Assembly: GCA_963794185.1 (NCBI GenBank)
Contig: CAWCDM010000129.1
Coordinates: 1-64,000 of the forward strand
Direction: 5' to 3'
From: JAMXLO01 sp963794185
Lineage (GTDB): Bacteria; Pseudomonadota; Alphaproteobacteria; Acetobacterales; Acetobacteraceae
Length of the DNA: 64,000 nt
Shown here: positions 8,733 through 18,307 of the stretch, in pieces
Position numbering within the stretch: the first letter of the stretch is position 1
Layout of the letters: the number at the start of each line of letters is the position of its first letter
Program-made: the position numbers and the translations under genes
Notes under the pieces: model-generated
The model's database searches: none
What the model was told of the DNA's origin: nothing
The model's input: only the letters and a program-made list of their open reading frames with translations

Positions 8733-11179
8733 GTGGCGAGCGCTATTGTTATGGAGGCGTCCTCCAGCACATCCAACCTGATCGGAAGAACACCAGGCGG
8801 TCGGAAGCTAATTGCCATAGTTCATGCTGACGTGGTCGGCTACAGTCGGCTGATCGGGCTGGATGACGCTGGCACGATCAGGCGACTTCGGGCACTGCGG
8901 CGCGCTCTGATCGACCCGGCAATCCGCGAGCACGGCGGTAGGATCGTCAATACCGCGGGCGACGCTCTACTCATCGTGTTCGATAGTGTTGAGGGAGCGC
9001 TCCGCTGCGCGGTCAAGGTGCAGCAGGCGGTGGCGGTCTACGATGGCGATCACCCCTCCGACAGGCGCATACGGTTTCGCGTCGGCATCAACGTCGGTGA
9101 TGTGATTCCAGATGGCACTGACGTCCACGGCGATGTTGTGAATGTGGCGGCGAGACTCCAGGCCGAGTGTCCGCTGGGCGGCATCTGTGTCTCGCGAGCG
9201 GTGCGTGATCAGGTGCGTGGTCGGCTTGACCTCGACTTCGAAAACATCGGCCAGCGCACACTCAAAAACATCGCTCGGCCGGTGGAAGCGTTCGTGCTAC
9301 GCCTCGATCCGAGCGCTCCGCCAGTCAAGCGCCCTAGCCCGCGGACGCTGGTGCTTGCTGGCTTGGCGACACTGCTTCTTGCCGGTGCTGGTGGCGCGGC
9401 ATGGTGGCTGCGTTACGAGAGACCTTCGCTTTTCGCCGAGGCGCCGGGTGCTACCGCACGGTCGGTTTCCGCTTTCGTGCCTCCTGCCGTCGGGCTTTCG
9501 GCGGCGCCGCGGCTCTCGCTCGTCGTCTTGCCGCTCAACAACCTCGGCGGCGACGGACTGGAAAGTTACGTCGTGGATGGGATCACGGAAGACCTGACCA
9601 CCGATCTCTCGCGTGTGCCCGGCTTAGTGGTGATCGCGCGCGAGTCGGCGTTCACTTACAAGGGGAGGGCAATCGACATAAAGCGCGTCGGCGAGGAGCT
9701 TGGAGTGCGCTATGTGCTGGAAGGCAGCGTGCGCAAGTTCGGCAAATCCCTGCGTATCAACGCGCAGCTCATTTCTGCCGAAACCGGTGCTCATCTTTGG
9801 GCGGATCGCTTCGACGTCGATTCCGGAGCCTTCGGCATCGGCCGGACGAGATCGTCCCACGGTTGGCAACAGCTTTGGGAATGGAGATGGTTAATGTCGA
9901 GGCAGCACGGAGTGCGCGAGAACGATCGACCAATCCTAACGCTGTCGACCTCGTTCTGCAGGCGGGGGCGCTACAAAATCAGCCAACGAACTTGCAGCGC
10001 GATGCGGCCGCGCAGGTGCTTTACGAGCGGGCACTGCAACTTGATCCGACGTCAGCTTCGACGATGGCCCGCCTCGCCATGACGCTGATGAGTTAAAGGT
10101 TCGTTCGCGGCTTTTGGCTGGATGGCAACGACATAGAGCGTGTGGAGAAGCTTGTGGCCGATGCACAGTCCATCGCACCGGCTGCCGAAGTTAGCCTTAT
10201 GGCCGCCGGGCTCTTGTACGAGGTGGAGGGTCGCTTTCAAGAGGCGATGGCCACCGCCCAGCGCCTCATACACGGCAAGCCCAACTACCCAGGCGGCTAC
10301 ATCCTTTTAGCACGCAACAAGATTTATACTGGTCAGGCGGATCAGGCGATACCCCTTCTGACGAAGGCGATACAGCTTAACCCACGCAGTCCTAGCCTTT
10401 TCGATCGTTACTGGCGGATGGGCTACGCCCTGCTGATCATCGGACAATACCAAGAATCAATCGTCTGGCAGGAGCGCGCGCTCGCAGCCTTTCCAGACAT
10501 CCCTGCGATCTACCGTGCCTCTCGTTATCGGATGATGGCTGTCGCGCATGCCCTGAGTGGCCGAATGGACGAAGCCGGTCGTGCAATGTCTGAAGCGAAG
10601 CGTATATGGCCATTCTGGACCATTCGGGGTTTCTCCCCAGAGGATCTGACCAGCGAGGCCCGTGTGGTCCAAGTGAAGCGGTTTCAGGAAGGTCTCCGTC
10701 TGGCCGGAGCTCGCGACCATGCGGACGAGGACGCTGATTTCGGCGTATCCCCGAATAGCAAGCTTCGCGCGGATCCCCATGGATACACGGCGACCACCGT
10801 GCCCGGCGCGAGAACGATCCGAACAACCGAGCTCGTGCACCTGCTTGCAGAGTGGAAGCCAATTATCTTGGATTTTGGCGAGCTCTCCTGGGGGCGATCC
10901 ATTCCCGGCGCGATAGCACTGCGGGATGTCGGAGTAGGAGGCAGCTTCTCTGACCGGACCGAGGATCGCTTGCGTATGAAGATGAGGGAGCTGACCAAGG
11001 ACGAATTGTCGTCGCCCATCGTTGCGGTCGGCTGGAATTCGGAAGACTTTCGCGGCTGTAATCTCGCGCTGCGTCTTGTTGCTCTGGGCTACACACAAGT
11101 TTATTGGTATCGGGGCGGCCGCGAGGCTTGGGAGGTAAATGGGCTGCCTGAGACCGACTTGGCATTGCAGGATTGGTGA
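8733..11179 (+). pseudogene. Class III adenylate cyclase - TPR - rhodanese-like protein, broken
   Basis: Reads as one gene of about 815 codons interrupted twice. The catalytic cyclase domain (residues ~25-195) has IVHADVVGYSRLIG, GRIVNTAGDALLIVF and GDVVNVAARLQ. A transmembrane helix (VLAGLATLLLAGAGGAAWWL, ~205-225) and a FlgO/TolB-like sensor domain (LVVLPLNNLGG... VLEGSVRKFGKSLRINAQLI) follow. The frame then breaks near 9830-9850 and resumes one base off (DEIVPRLATALGM). A single in-frame TAA at 10094-10096 cuts it again, after which TPR repeats (10142-10650) and a C-terminal rhodanese fold (ending YTQVYWYRGGREAWEVNGLPE) continue in the same frame. Such cyclases are typical of rhizobia and acetobacteria. 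The rhodanese loop has no Cys at the catalytic place. Confidence 0.75.
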
Positions 11180-11844
11180 CGGATCAGACTTCTGCAATCA
11201 GTTAAATTAGCATCACTGGGACACCACCGGCGACCTGACGATTGACCGCTCACGATCGATCCTTCGCTGTCTTTCTCGGTTTGCCGGGACTTCGGCTGTT
11301 CATGCGCATCGGCGTCACCGGCACGGCGAAACCTGCGACCGCTTCCCACGTGCGCCGTGAAAAGGCGGCGCTTCTCCAGCGGGTGCAAACCCCGCCCGGC
11401 ACCCGCTCCAGCCGGAAGCAACCGGAGCAGGCATGGAGGTGACGAAGTGTCTGAAGCCTTCGGATAGCGGCCACGTATAGGTGACCGCGCGAGTGTGTAG
11501 GCCGCAACGTGAGTGAACGCTGAGCAAGCCTCGAAAAGGTCGATGTGCAGGCCGACACGGCAGTGGGACCGGGGAAGGCTGATACGGATGGGTGATGTTG
11601 AGCGACGAGTACACCCATCCGCTGCACCGGGGTAGTGGCGGCGGCATGCACACAAGGAAAGCGTACGCAACACGGGAAGCCCCGATGCGTGGCCAGGGAT
11701 GGCCAACCGGACGCCCGCGAGGGACAGGCCGGGCGCGGCGGGGTGGCGGAGAGGTCCGTAGTACCCGCTGAAGCCGGGTAATGCCGGGGGAGGGAAGGGA
11801 CCTCAGTTCAAGACAGACGCAGCAAGTGATGAGGGACCTGGAGA

Positions 11845-13176
11845 TTGGGCAACCTATCAACTCCGAACAGTGTTCAGAAATTGCAGATGGCGTTACACGC
11901 AAAAGCGAAGGCAGAAGCCGGGTATCGCTTCTACACCCTGTATGACAAGATCAGCCGCGAGGACATCCTGGCCCATGCCTATGCCCAGTGCCGCTCCAAC
12001 AAGGGCGCGCCGGGTATCGATGGGCAGGACTTCGCGGATGTCGAAGCATACGGGGTGGAACGGTGGCTTGGCGAACTGGCGCTTGCGTTCAAGCAGGAGA
12101 CCTACCGACCGGACCCTATCAGGCGTGTGTTTATCCCGAAAGCCAACGGCAAGCTCAGGCCGCTGGGCATCTCGACCTTGCGGGATCGGGTCTGCATGAC
12201 AGCAGCGATGCTGGTGTTGGAACCGATCTTCGAAGCCGATCTTCCATCAGAGCAATACGCCTACCGCCCTGGGCGCAATGCGCAACAGGCGGTGGTCGAG
12301 GTGGAGGAACTGTTGTTCCGTGGCCATCCGGATGTCGTCGACGCCGACCTCGCGGACTACTTCGGTAGCATTCCCCATACCGAACTCATGATGTCGGTAG
12401 CGCGCAGGATTGTTGATCGGCGCGTGCTGCATCTGATCAAGGTGTGGCTGGACTGCCCGGTGGAAGAAACCGACCAACGAGGCCGGAAGACACGCACGAC
12501 GGAGGCCCGGGACAATCGACGCGGCATCCCGCAAGGCTCACCCATCTCACCGCTGCTGGCGAATCTCTACATGCGCCGGTTTGTGTTGGGGTGGAAGAAG
12601 CTCGGGCTGGAGCGGAACCTCGGCTCGCGCATCGTGACCTATGCGGACGATCTCGTGATCCTGTGCAGGAAAGGCAATGCCGAAGCGGCCTTGCACCACC
12701 TGCGCGAGATCATGGGCAAGCTGAAGCTAACGGTCAACGAGGAGAAGACACGCATCTGCAAGGTTCCGGAGGGTGAGTTCGACTTCTTGGGCTACACGTT
12801 CGGTCGGATGTATTCGGCGAAAACCGGCCAGGCACGCCTGGGGCACCGGCCATCGAGGAAGAGCATCACGCGTGCGGTTGAGAAAATCCACACGCTGACC
12901 AACCGAGCGGGAACATGGCAAGAGACCACGGAGCTGGTGGACAAGTTGAACAGTGCGCTGCGCGGCTGGGCGAACTACTTTAAAGTAGGTACCGTCAACA
13001 AGGCGTATCGGGCACTCGACAACTACACGGCTGTGCGGTTGCGTCGGTGGTTGCGCTTCAAGCACAAGGTTAGGCGGAGCAGGGGCGGAACTTATCCACT
13101 CTCGCACCTCTACGGGCACTTCAGGCTCGTACGCCTGACCCGGCTTGGGCACGACGTGTCGTGGACGAAAGCGTGA
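11845..13176 (+). CDS. ltrA: Group II intron reverse transcriptase/maturase
   Basis: 443 residues from TTG 11845, or 429 from ATG 11887. RT fingers and palm run from SNKGAPGIDGQ (RT0/1) through KANGKLRPLGISTLRDRV, the catalytic IVTYADDLVILC, and FDFLGYTF. The maturase X domain follows (LRGWANYFKVG near residue 375). It ends with basic residues and no HNH endonuclease, the layout of small bacterial introns such as RmInt1 that use hairpin or replication-fork targets. All catalytic residues are present, so intron and protein may be active. The start is uncertain; GGGACCTGGAGA precedes the TTG. Confidence 0.93.
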   Translation: MGNLSTPNSVQKLQMALHAKAKAEAGYRFYTLYDKISREDILAHAYAQCRSNKGAPGIDGQDFADVEAYGVERWLGELALAFKQETYRPDPIRRVFIPKANGKLRPLGISTLRDRVCMTAAMLVLEPIFEADLPSEQYAYRPGRNAQQAVVEVEELLFRGHPDVVDADLADYFGSIPHTELMMSVARRIVDRRVLHLIKVWLDCPVEETDQRGRKTRTTEARDNRRGIPQGSPISPLLANLYMRRFVLGWKKLGLERNLGSRIVTYADDLVILCRKGNAEAALHHLREIMGKLKLTVNEEKTRICKVPEGEFDFLGYTFGRMYSAKTGQARLGHRPSRKSITRAVEKIHTLTNRAGTWQETTELVDKLNSALRGWANYFKVGTVNKAYRALDNYTAVRLRRWLRFKHKVRRSRGGTYPLSHLYGHFRLVRLTRLGHDVSWTKA

Positions 13177-13188
13177 CGTCTTGTCCGA

Positions 13189-13221
13189 GAGCGTGGTGCG
13201 GGAAATTCGCACGCCACGTTC
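13189..13221 (+). ncRNA. Group II intron domain V catalytic hairpin
   Basis: A 33-base hairpin: stem GAGCGTGGTGCGG against the complementary GCACGCCACGTTC with a GAAA-type loop, beginning 13 bases after the maturase stop. This is the catalytic core of the ribozyme and the best conserved part of such introns. Confidence 0.85.
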
Positions 13222-13405
13222 GATGAGGGGGGTGTGGAAACGGAGCTATGGTCAGGCCGTTAAGGCACCGCCAGACGAAAGGGGCGGCAACGGATATGCC
13301 CGACCTAACGCCACCGCGCCACATCCCTACTCTACCCTAAGCGGTCAGCCGGTCGTCGAGTATCACGACACCGGCTTCCTCTGCCCACTGCCTCTTCCTG
13401 TCGTC

Positions 13406-14686
13406 CTAGAAGAAGACAAAGGACCGGACCACGACGTTCTTGCGGCATCGGGCGTCGGCGGGCGCGGTCGGGTCGATACAGGCAGTATGGAAAGACCAGC
13501 GCGAGACGGAGCCGTCGGTCACAGAGTCATAGCACTTCAGCATCGAGACCTCGGTGGGCTTCTGCTGGGGAAACCAGTACCACTCGTGGTCGGGACGATA
13601 GGTAAAGCGGGTGGTCTCGCCGACGCGGTCGTCGTAGATCCGGTAGTTGGTGATGTACGGCTGGTCGGCGAAGGAGGGCCAGGCACAGAGCACGAAGGGA
13701 AACTGCTGGACCGTCTCCATCGGCTTGGCGAGATTGATCGACACGAACCGCCGCGACATCTTCCTGTCGGCCTCTTCCTCCGTATAGTGCTGTGCGCGCC
13801 CAAAGTTCCGCAGGTTCCTGGTGAGCAGCTCGCGGCAGCGCACGCGGCCGCTATTGTCGTTCAGGTCGTTGTGCACAAGATTGGCGTAATTGGCGTTCAC
13901 ACCCGGGTTGTTGCTGTCCTGGTCTTCCGTGCGGTCGCCCGCGTAGTCCTTGTCGAAGACGTCGTGGTTGTAGACCAGTGCATCGGTCGCGTCCGGGAAG
14001 AACGCGAGAAGGAGCTTCTCGATCTCGGGGTAGAACACGCGCTCCACCTCCGCCGCATCATAGAAGTTCGAGCACTTGGACTCGAGGTGCGCCAGCGAGA
14101 GACCGAGCCGGTCCATGCATTCGGGGCTGTTGGGCGAGAGGCCCGGGTAGTATTCGCCGATGCGCCGCGCGTCGCGCATCACCTGCGGGAAATAGAGATC
14201 CCGCCGCCGGTTGTCCTGCTCATTCTTGCGGAGGATCACCGCCACGTCGGCGCGCGCCGGGTCCCGCCAAAGAGCATTGGACGGGACGACGGAATAGGTT
14301 GGCCGCTCGTAGACGGTATAAGGCAGCGGCAAAGCCAGGCCGCCTTCGGGGGCCTTGATGGCGTTGTTCCTGCGTATGTGGTCCACGCACTGGTCGTAGT
14401 CGCGGAACCCGAGGCCCCACCTTGTCACGATCGGGCCCGGTGGGGCCTTGTCGATCATGTCGGTAACTCGCTGGCCCTCGCCCTCAGCGATCTCGCTGAG
14501 CGCGTCCTTGAGCGCCGCGGCGGTTCCCGCATCGCCCTCCCGGTCGAAAGACATGTAGGACAGGCCGCCGTTCGCCGCGATGGGCGGCGGCTGCCCTTCC
14601 GTGCGCTGGAGCGACGGCACATAGGCCGACGACGCTCTCTCCGTATCCGTCGCAACGTTGTTGTCGGCGACCTCGAGCTGGCTCAT
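13406..14686 (-). CDS. CmcJ/NvfI-family oxidoreductase (putative Fe(II)/2-oxoglutarate oxygenase fold)
   Basis: 426 residues with a clear GGAGGT before ATG. The C-terminal two thirds match the CmcJ/NvfI (asaB-like) family: LPYTVYERPTYSVVPS near 120, a long helical middle, MSRRFVSINLAKPMETVQQFPFVLCAWPSF near 320, then TTRFTYRPDHEWYWFPQQKPTEVSMLKCYDS and SFHTACIDPTAPADA, the usual family end. Members occur in fungal and bacterial secondary metabolism and hydroxylate small molecules; chemistry here is unknown. About 90 extra N-terminal residues (TDERASSAYVPSL... onward) are not family-typical. No biosynthetic neighbours are seen. Confidence 0.8.
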   Translation of the reverse strand: MSQLEVADNNVATDTERASSAYVPSLQRTEGQPPPIAANGGLSYMSFDREGDAGTAAALKDALSEIAEGEGQRVTDMIDKAPPGPIVTRWGLGFRDYDQCVDHIRRNNAIKAPEGGLALPLPYTVYERPTYSVVPSNALWRDPARADVAVILRKNEQDNRRRDLYFPQVMRDARRIGEYYPGLSPNSPECMDRLGLSLAHLESKCSNFYDAAEVERVFYPEIEKLLLAFFPDATDALVYNHDVFDKDYAGDRTEDQDSNNPGVNANYANLVHNDLNDNSGRVRCRELLTRNLRNFGRAQHYTEEEADRKMSRRFVSINLAKPMETVQQFPFVLCAWPSFADQPYITNYRIYDDRVGETTRFTYRPDHEWYWFPQQKPTEVSMLKCYDSVTDGSVSRWSFHTACIDPTAPADARCRKNVVVRSFVFF

Positions 14687-14849
14687 AGCACACCTCCGAT
14701 TATCTCGGCCTCACCGTGGCACACAGAGCCTGCGTTTTCCAGACCATGATTTTCCGGTCCCCGCGCTCTTTGCAACTGGAACACCCTCTTTCCAACTGGA
14801 AAATGACATCGAGACAGCCGAATGTCCGTGTTTGGCTCAACCCGCCGGT

Positions 14850-14926
14850 GATGCAACGGGGCCGGTGCGGTGCATCGATCCGGTGCGGTGGGCGGACGGC
14901 TGTCGCGGGTGGTGCCGGCGGTGTAG
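14850..14926 (+). repeat. Degenerate copy of the 3' end of ymdB
   Basis: Aligns along 77 bases with 6819-6896, the last codons and TAG stop of the YmdB-type gene, with about ten substitutions and a one-base deletion that destroys the frame. It lies 24 bases before the PBP gene end (tail-to-tail). This suggests the ancestral order was ymdB then the PBP, and that the 6.9-14.8 kb segment was inserted between them. The remaining intergenic sequence (14687-14849) has no recognised gene. Confidence 0.8.
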
Positions 14927-14949
14927 CCCCATGACGCTATCGCTGGCGC

Positions 14950-16875
14950 TCAGCGCGCCGCCGCGATGTCGTGGAACAGACGGGCGGGAAGGCCGCCGCC
15001 CTGCACCGACTTCATCGGCCGGTTGTCGTCGTTGCCGAGCCAGACGCCGATGATCAGCCGTCGATCGCAGCCGATGAACCAGGCATCGCGATAGTCCTGC
15101 GTCGTGCCGGTCTTGCCGGCGACCTCGTGGCCGGGAACCGCCGCCGCACGACCAGTGCCGCGCGTCACCACCGCGGTCAGCATGCGCACCATCATCGCCG
15201 CGAGGTCGGGTTCGATCACCGGCTGAGGGGCCGCGCGTGCGGTATCGACAGCGCGGCCGCCAACACGCAACGCCTCGACTGCGAACGGGGCGATGCGCGC
15301 GCCGCCGTTGAAGAACGCGGCATACGCGGAGGAAAGCTCCAGCAACCCGACCTCGCCGGTGCCGAGCGCGAGTGAAGCGTCATTCGGCAGCTTGTCGGCG
15401 ATGCCCAGCCGTGTCGCCAGCTTTGCCACCACGCGCGGCCCGCCGGCCTGCAGCAGCAGGCGCACCGCCGATGTGTTGATCGACTGCGCGAGCGCTTCCT
15501 CCACCGTGATCTCGCCGAGATACCGCCGCTCGAAGTCGGCCGGGCTCCAGTTGCCGACGCGGATCGGCGCGTCCAGCACGGGGTCGTCCGGCTGAACGCC
15601 CTTCTCCAGAGCGGCGAGCCAGGTGAAGGACTTGAACGCGGAACCCGGCTGGCGGCGCGCCAGCACGGCGCGATTGAACGAACTCTGGCGATAGTCGCGG
15701 CCGCCGACCATGGCGCGAACGGCGCCGGTGGCTGCGTCCAGCACCACCACCGCGCCCTGCGAGACGCCGGCGGCGGCGCCCGGCCCGTCCAGCAGTGCGG
15801 CCAATCGTGACTCGGCGATCGCCTGGGTCCGGGGATCGAGCGTGGTCCGCACGGTGGCATCGGCGCTGGGCGGGGCGAGCGACTGTGCCTGGTCGGCAGC
15901 CCAGTCGGCGAACCAGCCGGCGGCAAGCGGCGGAGGCGGGGGAAACGCTATCTGCCCCATCGCCGTCTTCGCCTCGGCAGCGGTGATCGCCCCGGTGTCG
16001 GCCATCGCGGTCAGCACCTGCCGCGCACGGTTGGCGGCGGCGGCCGGATCCGCGCGCGGGTTGAAGCGCGACGGAGCACGCGGCAGCCCCGCCAGCACCG
16101 CGGCCTGCCACAGCGTCACCCGGCGGGCGGACACGCCGAAATACATCCGCGAGGCCGCATCGATGCCCCAGGCGCCAGAACCCAGGTAGACCCGGTTCAG
16201 CCAGATCTCGAGGATTTCCCGTTTGCTGAACGTGTGCTCCAGCCAGAGCGTCAGCAGCAGTTCCTGCACCTTGCGGCGGAAGGTGCGCGCATTGGTGAGA
16301 AAAAGGTTCTTGGCGACCTGCTGGGTTATGGTCGAACCGCCCTGCACGATGTGTCCGGCCGCTATGTTGGTCCAGGCGGCACGGGCCAGGCCGATCGGGT
16401 CGATGCCGGGATGGTGCCAGAACCGCCGGTCCTCCACCGCCACCGCGGCTTCAGGCAGATAGCGCGGCATGTCCGTCAGGCGGAGCGGTTCCCCGACAAG
16501 GTCGCCGAAGGTGGCGAAGACATGCCCCGAGCGGTCCTCCAGCGTGAGCCCCGGGCGGCGGGCCGCGTCCAGCGCTGCCTCGGGCCGCGGCAGGTCGCGG
16601 GCGAGCCACAGCAGCATCACCACGGCCGCCAGCGCGCCCCACACCAGCGCGATGACCGCCCAGCGCAGCAGGCGGAAGCGCCGCCGCCGAGGGGCCACGG
16701 CATGTGCGGGGCGAAGGTCGCCGAGCGGACGCGCCTGGGCGGAATACCGCCTGGTCGAAGGCGCGCGACGCGCGGCTCGACGGTCTTCTGGCGTTATGCG
16801 GGGGGCGCGCGGCATCCGGAGGCGCCACTGATACGGGATCGTCGCCGCGTCGGGGAAGTGCGTTGCTTGCCGCAA
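14950..16875 (-). CDS. Class A penicillin-binding protein (PBP1A-like transglycosylase/transpeptidase)
   Basis: 641 residues (621 if the Met at 16815 is used). A basic cytoplasmic N-terminus precedes one transmembrane helix (WAVIALVWGALAAVVMLLW near 90-110). The GT51 glycosyltransferase domain has AVEDRRFWHHPGID, GGSTITQQVAKN and KREILEIWLNRVYLG. The transpeptidase domain has the SxxK serine in GSAFKSFTW, SQSIN, and KTGTT near the C-terminus. It polymerises and cross-links peptidoglycan at the inner membrane. It is shorter than E. coli PBP1A, lacking the OB insertion, as in the PBP1-C/2c-like subgroup. Its 5' region is repeated, degenerate, at 21350-21533. Confidence 0.92.
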   Translation of the reverse strand: MRQATHFPDAATIPYQWRLRMPRAPRITPEDRRAARRAPSTRRYSAQARPLGDLRPAHAVAPRRRRFRLLRWAVIALVWGALAAVVMLLWLARDLPRPEAALDAARRPGLTLEDRSGHVFATFGDLVGEPLRLTDMPRYLPEAAVAVEDRRFWHHPGIDPIGLARAAWTNIAAGHIVQGGSTITQQVAKNLFLTNARTFRRKVQELLLTLWLEHTFSKREILEIWLNRVYLGSGAWGIDAASRMYFGVSARRVTLWQAAVLAGLPRAPSRFNPRADPAAAANRARQVLTAMADTGAITAAEAKTAMGQIAFPPPPPLAAGWFADWAADQAQSLAPPSADATVRTTLDPRTQAIAESRLAALLDGPGAAAGVSQGAVVVLDAATGAVRAMVGGRDYRQSSFNRAVLARRQPGSAFKSFTWLAALEKGVQPDDPVLDAPIRVGNWSPADFERRYLGEITVEEALAQSINTSAVRLLLQAGGPRVVAKLATRLGIADKLPNDASLALGTGEVGLLELSSAYAAFFNGGARIAPFAVEALRVGGRAVDTARAAPQPVIEPDLAAMMVRMLTAVVTRGTGRAAAVPGHEVAGKTGTTQDYRDAWFIGCDRRLIIGVWLGNDDNRPMKSVQGGGLPARLFHDIAAAR

Positions 16876-16922
16876 CCGGCCGGCTTGCGCAGATTGTGGC
16901 GGGCAAGCGACGGGGGAATGCG

Positions 16923-17245
16923 ATGAAGGGCCTGTTTCTCGATGCGGTGGACGACCTGGCCGACGTGTTCCGTCGCGTGGTGCGCCCCGACGATCCGCCG
17001 GTCACGGTGACCGAGCGGCTGGAAGTCCCGCCGGGCACGCTGCCCGGCCTGCTCGCCGGCTAGGACTTCGTGCTGGACGACCACACCCAGATGCCCACCG
17101 AGGTGCACATCATCAAGTTCGGCGGGATCGCCGCGGAGGTGGCGCGGATCGCGGCCCGGTCGGGGATGCGGGGGATCGCCTGGAACTGCTCGCCGAAGTC
17201 AGCGCCCGGCGTGAGATTCGTCGATATCGACACTGCTGGCTGTCA
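16923..17245 (+). pseudogene. D-2-hydroxyacid dehydrogenase remnant (copy 1)
   Basis: Begins MKGLFLDAVDDLADVFRRVVRPDD, identical in protein to the intact gene at 21619, with the same upstream bases back into the PBP gene. A TAC codon has become TAG after 46 codons. After ACCGAG the text jumps about 100 bases and then again to FGGIAAEVARIAA, so two internal deletions have occurred. Similarity fades out at about 17241 (VDIDTAG). It is the left-hand scar of the segment carrying the peptide/ABC/kinase operon. Confidence 0.88.
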
Positions 17246-17285
17246 GTCGCAGGGACTATGATCCCGCCGGCACCATCGCCATCTG

Positions 17286-18230
17286 CTAGAAATGCCACGC
17301 CAGCAGAACCGATGGCCCGACCTCCCATACGGTGTACCGCTCGGATGAGAGATTGGAGTAATTCTTGTACCAGGCGACCTCGAAGTCGATCTCCGCATTC
17401 TTGATGTAACGGGTCAGCCAGTCTGGCGTCCATACCGCCCTCGTTATGGCACTAAGACGATTGTCGTGACGTTGATCACCGAAAAAGTCCGGGTAGTGGC
17501 GATATCGATAGGCGGCGGTGAGCCATAGAGAGAGTTCCGGCGTCGCCACGTAGATGATGTCCGCCGATACCCGGAAGAACGTGTTCTCGAACCCTTTTGG
17601 CGAGGCCAGCCGCTGGCCCGCGCCGATGTCGACCAGCAGCGACCAGTCGCCCGGATCGACTGCATCGCGGTACGGGGCGAGCGTGCCGTCTTTAATTCCG
17701 ATACCGCTGGTGAACCCCCCGTAGAAATCCTGCAAGGTGTCCTGCCAATGGGCAAAGAACGGCTGGAAGTCGACTTCCGGAGTGTAGGCCAGGTAGGGCA
17801 CGAAAAGGTCAGAGCGGCCGTCGGTGAACTCGGCCTTCAGCGTTGCGAAAACCGCGTCTTGATTGACTGTTATTTGCTGGAAATACCGGTCCTCACCGAC
17901 GTCAAGCTTGGCCGAGACCTTCACCCAATCAAACTGATACGTATAGCGGAGCAGAGCGTCGGGGCTGACGTGCCAGTCGGCCTTGGGTGACCCAGCCAGG
18001 TTGGTTTGGTCGCCAAATGTTTGCACTGCGTTGCTCGACCAGTACATCGGCAGGTTGATCTCGATATCCCACCCGCCGGGTTCCTGGCTCGTCGCTGCAC
18101 CGAGCCGCGACTGCTCGGCGCGGCGGATGTCGCTGTTGCTAGTTGCCCGGTCGCTGGCGGTCTGCGCCATTCCCGATACGGACAGGAACCCCAGAGCCAG
18201 TCCCGGCATCATCCATGGGAGGGATTGCAT
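17286..18230 (-). CDS. Putative outer-membrane beta-barrel protein
   Basis: 314 residues from ATG 18230, eight bases after GGAG. A signal peptide (LPWMMPGLALGFLSVSGMAQ) precedes an acidic mature chain rich in alternating aromatic strands (DWSLLVDIGAGQRL, SLWLTAAYRYRHYPDFF, AEIDFEVAWYKNYSNL), and it ends in Phe (LAWHF), as expected for a BAM-assembled barrel. No named family recognised. It is the last gene of a minus-strand operon after the kinase, the ABC exporter and a small repeat peptide, so it may be the outer-membrane partner for that export system. Barrel nature is inferred from pattern. Confidence 0.65.
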   Translation of the reverse strand: MQSLPWMMPGLALGFLSVSGMAQTASDRATSNSDIRRAEQSRLGAATSQEPGGWDIEINLPMYWSSNAVQTFGDQTNLAGSPKADWHVSPDALLRYTYQFDWVKVSAKLDVGEDRYFQQITVNQDAVFATLKAEFTDGRSDLFVPYLAYTPEVDFQPFFAHWQDTLQDFYGGFTSGIGIKDGTLAPYRDAVDPGDWSLLVDIGAGQRLASPKGFENTFFRVSADIIYVATPELSLWLTAAYRYRHYPDFFGDQRHDNRLSAITRAVWTPDWLTRYIKNAEIDFEVAWYKNYSNLSSERYTVWEVGPSVLLAWHF

Positions 18231-18307
18231 GTGCAAACTCCGACGAGGATGTTACGGCATCCGGTCGAAACCCCTCGGGCCACATCGCTGGTCCGGAGCC
18301 GATGAAG

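Larger units (their letters stand above)
11350..13335 (+). mobile_element. Group II intron, full length, with maturase/RT ORF
   Basis: The 5' end is GTGCGCC at 11350. Domain V lies at 13189-13221 with the usual GAG...GTTC closing bases. Domain VI is a long stem (GAGGGGGGTGTGG at 13225-13237 with CCACATCCCTACTC at 13319-13332) whose single bulged A at 13329 would be the branch point, seven bases before the proposed 3' end AC at 13334-13335. IBS1 TCCCAC (11344-11349) is perfectly matched by EBS1 GTGGGA at 11563-11568. The flanks re-join into an eight-base perfect hairpin (GACCGCTT/AAGCGGTC), so the intron sits in a hairpin loop. The encoded protein lacks an endonuclease domain. Confidence 0.88.

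Noticed and set aside
13145..14749. Plus-strand open frame (534 codons) over the oxygenase gene
   Set aside because: Antisense to a well-supported protein and begins inside the group II intron; composition is shadow-like.
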